A DNA stretch of 8,587 nucleotides from a bacterium. Lineage in GTDB: Bacteria > Elusimicrobiota > Elusimicrobia > Elusimicrobiales > UBA9959. The notes below the pieces were generated by a model. The model was not told where the DNA came from. It made no database searches and saw nothing but the letters and a program-made list of their open reading frames with translations. The stretch is taken from the NCBI GenBank assembly GCA_021845705.1, contig JAJZVJ010000071.1:1-8587 (forward strand). The letters run 5' to 3'. This document shows, piece after piece, positions 6,467-8,587 of the stretch. How positions within the stretch are numbered: the stretch's first letter is position 1; the number at the start of each line of letters is the position of its first letter. Both the position numbers and the translations under genes were made by a program.

Positions 6467-7167
6467 AGCTAGACCCGCGTCCCTCCGTAATAGAAGAGCG
6501 CCTTAAAGGCGTAAAGCGCATTATCGCCGTCACCGGCTGGAAGGGCGGGATAGGCAAGAGCGTCACCGCCTGTACGCTGGCCCTGCTGCTGGCGAAGAAG
6601 GGTTACAGGACAGGCCTGTTCGACCTGGATTTCGCCGGCGCCTCGGACCATATTATACTCGGCGCGAAGGGCCTGTTCCCGAAAGAGGAAAAAGGGCTTG
6701 AGCCCCCGGTTTACGAGGGGATAAAATTCATGTCGGTGGTATTCTTCTCGGAGAACAGAGCCGTACCGCTGCGGGGGGCCGATGTCTCCGACGCTATCAT
6801 AGAGATGCTTGCGATAACGCAGTGGGGGGAGCTGGATTTCCTGGTTCTGGACATGCCGCCGGGCATAAACGACGCCGCGCTGGACATAATGCGGTTCGCG
6901 CGGAAGGCCGAAGTCCTGGCCGTCACCACGCCCTCCATAATAGCCCGCGACGTGCTTGAGCGCTCGCTCGCGCTGTACCGCTCGCTCGCGACCCCGGTGC
7001 TGGGCATTGTGGAGAACATGGCCCGCGGCGCGGCGGCGGGGGGCGTTTGCGCCAGGCTGCGTTTCGACCCCGCGCTGGAAGCGGCGCTGGGCCGCCCCGC
7101 CGCCCTGGCGAAAACCGCCTTTTCCCGCGACCTCGCGGCCGCGCTTAAGAAGCTTGGGTTAGACTAG
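6463..7167 (+). CDS. hypB: MinD/Mrp-type P-loop ATPase, probable archaeal-type HypB (HypB_AT)
   Basis: This 234-residue cytosolic ATPase probably acts as HypA's partner in nickel insertion. The deviant Walker A motif of the SIMIBI class is W26-K-G-G-I-G-K32-S, with signature Lys27. The A' motif is FDLDF (53-57) and the switch/Walker B region is LDMPPGINDA (129-138). A conserved-looking ENM is at 184-186. The GTPase-type HypB features (His-rich N-terminus, cysteine metal site) are absent. So is the C-terminal CxxC of Mrp/ApbC Fe-S carriers; only C37 and C196 occur. In Thermococcus a Mrp/MinD-family ATPase, HypB_AT, replaces the GTPase HypB and binds HypA. The ATGA overlap with hypA and remembered similarity (LDPR start, GLFDLDFAGASDH at 51-63, PLRGADVSDA at 102-111) support the same role. 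A MinD or generic Mrp role is the alternative. The tail after residue 187 is Ala/Gly/Arg-rich and diverged. Confidence 0.82.
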   Translation: MKLDPRPSVIEERLKGVKRIIAVTGWKGGIGKSVTACTLALLLAKKGYRTGLFDLDFAGASDHIILGAKGLFPKEEKGLEPPVYEGIKFMSVVFFSENRAVPLRGADVSDAIIEMLAITQWGELDFLVLDMPPGINDAALDIMRFARKAEVLAVTTPSIIARDVLERSLALYRSLATPVLGIVENMARGAAAGGVCARLRFDPALEAALGRPAALAKTAFSRDLAAALKKLGLD

Positions 7168-7170
7168 GGC

Positions 7171-8587
7171 CTAAGGCTGGTCGGGGATGGAGAAAAAGAA
7201 GGTAGACCCTTTTTCCGGTTCCGATTCGAACCAGATATTCCCGCCGTAATATTCGACTATTTTTTTGCAGGAAGCGAGGCCGATCCCGGCCCCGTCCGTG
7301 GCGTTGCCGTGCAGCCTGCCGAAGAGCTTGAAAAGTTTGGTCCTGTACGCGCTTTCTATCCCTATCCCGTTATCGCTTATCCGGAAGGTCCAGCCTCCCG
7401 CTCCGCGCTCCGCGCCTATGCGGATAAGCGGCGCGGCGCCGTTGCGGTATTTGACGGCGTTGCTTACCAGGTTCTGGAAGATCCGCTCCAAGTGGCCCCT
7501 GTCGGCCCTGATCCTGGGCATTTCCCCGCGCTCAATTACCGCTCCGGCCGCGGAGATGGTGTCCTGCAGCGCGGCAAGGACGTAGTCCAGCGTCTCGCGC
7601 GTGTCCACCTCCTCAAGGTGAAGGGACGAGTTTATCTTGGAATACGCGAGCAGGTCCCGTACAAGCGTACGCATACGCCCGACGGCCCCCGTAATAAAGC
7701 TGACATGCTTTTCCGAATCGGGGCCCAGGACGGCGCGGTATTTGTTCTCCAGCAGTTGTATGTAGCTGGAGACGGTGCGCAGCGGTTCCTGCAGGTCATG
7801 GGAAGCCACAAAGGCGAAGCGCTGCAGGTCCTCGTTGGACCGGGTGAGTTCCTGTTCCTGTTTTCTGCGCTCGGTTATATCCCGTATCGTCACCACTATC
7901 CCGGAATTTTCCCCGTCGGTGTTCTTTATGAAGGAGGACGAAACGAGCACCGGCACCGTGGCGCCCGGGCCGGCCGCCAGGACGGTTTCATGGTCCCGTA
8001 CTTCGCCTGTTCTGCGTAGTTGGCCCAGCCAGCCGCCGGTCTCTACATTATCCCAGGGGAAAAGTTCCATCACGCCAAGCCCCTCAAGGCTTGTTTCCGG
8101 GCGGTTTATGACGGTTCTGGCGGCGCGGTTGGTCCGTTTTATGACGCCGTCAAGGTCGGTAACCACCAGCGTGTCAAGCATGTTGTCCACGATGGCGTCC
8201 AGGTAATTCCTGGAGACTATGGTGCCGGAGAGAGTGCGCGCCATAATGTTGAAACTGGCGGCCAGGTCCCCGAACTCGTCGCCGGAAGAAACCGGGATGA
8301 CGGCGTCGTAATCGCCGAGCCGTATGCGCCTGGTGCCCTCGGTCAGCATGCGGATGGGCCGCAGGGCCAGCGTGGCGATACAAAAAGCCGCGAGCAGGAT
8401 GAACAAGTATGCGCCGCTAAGGATGAGGGAATTTTTACGCGCTATGGCCGCTTCCGTAATGAGACTTTCCCTGAGCGGAAAGTCTATGATAAGCGTACCA
8501 AGGCGTTCCTTCGCGGTTTCCCTTCCCATCATGGCTAGTTCTTCCGGAGAACCGGCGCGGGGCGAGTAGACCGGGATATAGATCTCG
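7171..8587 (-). CDS. Membrane sensor histidine kinase with HAMP and PAS domains (N-terminus cut off)
   Basis: This is the C-terminal 471 residues of an inner-membrane sensor kinase. The frame is open past the Met codon at 8532 to the window edge, so the start and most of the sensor domain are missing. Numbered from the Met at 8532, a membrane helix spans about 35-57, followed by HAMP (58-103, RPIRMLTEG then GDEFGDLAASFN) and PAS (about 110-222, ending IVVTIRDITERR). The phosphoacceptor is H245 in ASHDLQEPLR, a spelling typical of phytochrome-like kinases. ATPase motifs follow: N box (N354, N358 in NLVSNAVKYRN), G1 (DNGIGIE, 387-393), F box (FKLFGRLHG, 401-409) and G2 (GAGIGLA, 414-420). It appears catalytically complete. 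No receiver domain or response regulator is visible. Its stop lies 3 bases from the convergent hypB-like gene. The signal sensed is unknown. Confidence 0.92.
   Translation of the reverse strand, partial: EIYIPVYSPRAGSPEELAMMGRETAKERLGTLIIDFPLRESLITEAAIARKNSLILSGAYLFILLAAFCIATLALRPIRMLTEGTRRIRLGDYDAVIPVSSGDEFGDLAASFNIMARTLSGTIVSRNYLDAIVDNMLDTLVVTDLDGVIKRTNRAARTVINRPETSLEGLGVMELFPWDNVETGGWLGQLRRTGEVRDHETVLAAGPGATVPVLVSSSFIKNTDGENSGIVVTIRDITERRKQEQELTRSNEDLQRFAFVASHDLQEPLRTVSSYIQLLENKYRAVLGPDSEKHVSFITGAVGRMRTLVRDLLAYSKINSSLHLEEVDTRETLDYVLAALQDTISAAGAVIERGEMPRIRADRGHLERIFQNLVSNAVKYRNGAAPLIRIGAERGAGGWTFRISDNGIGIESAYRTKLFKLFGRLHGNATDGAGIGLASCKKIVEYYGGNIWFESEPEKGSTFFFSIPDQP

Noticed and set aside
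7192..7215. Inverted repeat GAAAAAG / CTTTTTC near the convergent junction, considered as a bidirectional terminator
   Set aside because: The stem is almost entirely A-T, lies inside the kinase coding region, and is explained by the codons for its Phe-rich C-terminal end.
7309..8538. Two + strand open frames opposite the histidine kinase
   Set aside because: The - strand frame has complete HAMP, PAS and kinase motifs; the opposite frames have none.
1..8587. CRISPR arrays, tRNA or rRNA genes, insertion sequences
   Set aside because: I saw no regularly spaced repeats, cloverleaf-like segments, transposase motifs or terminal inverted repeats. Nearly all the window is explained by coding genes.

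Overview
The window comes from a bacterium with a G+C content of roughly 60% (estimated by eye). It is dominated by genes for a cytosolic NAD(P)-linked [NiFe]-hydrogenase of the group 3b (sulfhydrogenase/hydrogenase I) type and its maturation. A bacterial host is suggested by Shine-Dalgarno sites before several starts, a clean rho-independent terminator, a YbaB nucleoid protein and a HAMP/PAS histidine kinase. Isoleucine is often written ATA, which is unusual at this G+C. Lineages such as Elusimicrobiota would fit a group 3b hydrogenase with this composition, but nothing here fixes the phylum.

Layout: (1) Positions 1-3941, + strand, hold a compact hydrogenase operon. The order is the 3' part of the iron-sulfur beta subunit (hydB), the flavin/2Fe-2S gamma subunit (hydG), the small subunit (hydD), the nickel-bearing large subunit (hydA) and a HycI/HybD-family maturation protease. 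The genes are closely spaced or overlap. (2) Positions 3942-4047 are non-coding with two adjacent stem-loops. (3) Positions 4048-5931 hold a CAT-family amino-acid permease and a YbaB/EbfC-family protein, closed by a rho-independent terminator at 5951-5981. (4) Positions 5982-6079 are a regulatory gap with inverted repeats and a perfect TATAAT only six bases before the next start codon. (5) Positions 6080-7167 hold hypA and, joined by an ATGA overlap, a MinD/Mrp-type P-loop ATPase that matches the archaeal HypB type (HypB_AT) known from Thermococcus. (6) Positions 7171-8587, - strand, hold a membrane-bound sensor histidine kinase whose N-terminus lies beyond the window. It converges on the ATPase gene with a 3-base gap.

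How the genes work together: HydB and HydG would carry electrons between NAD(P)H and the HydD/HydA hydrogenase core. HypA and the HypB-like ATPase would deliver nickel to HydA, and the protease would then remove HydA's eight-residue C-terminal tail. The enzyme order resembles Pyrococcus hydrogenase I, and the nickel-insertion pair also looks Thermococcales-like. A bacterium using an archaeal-style nickel-insertion module for its 3b hydrogenase is the main point of interest. hypC, hypD, hypE and hypF are not in the window.
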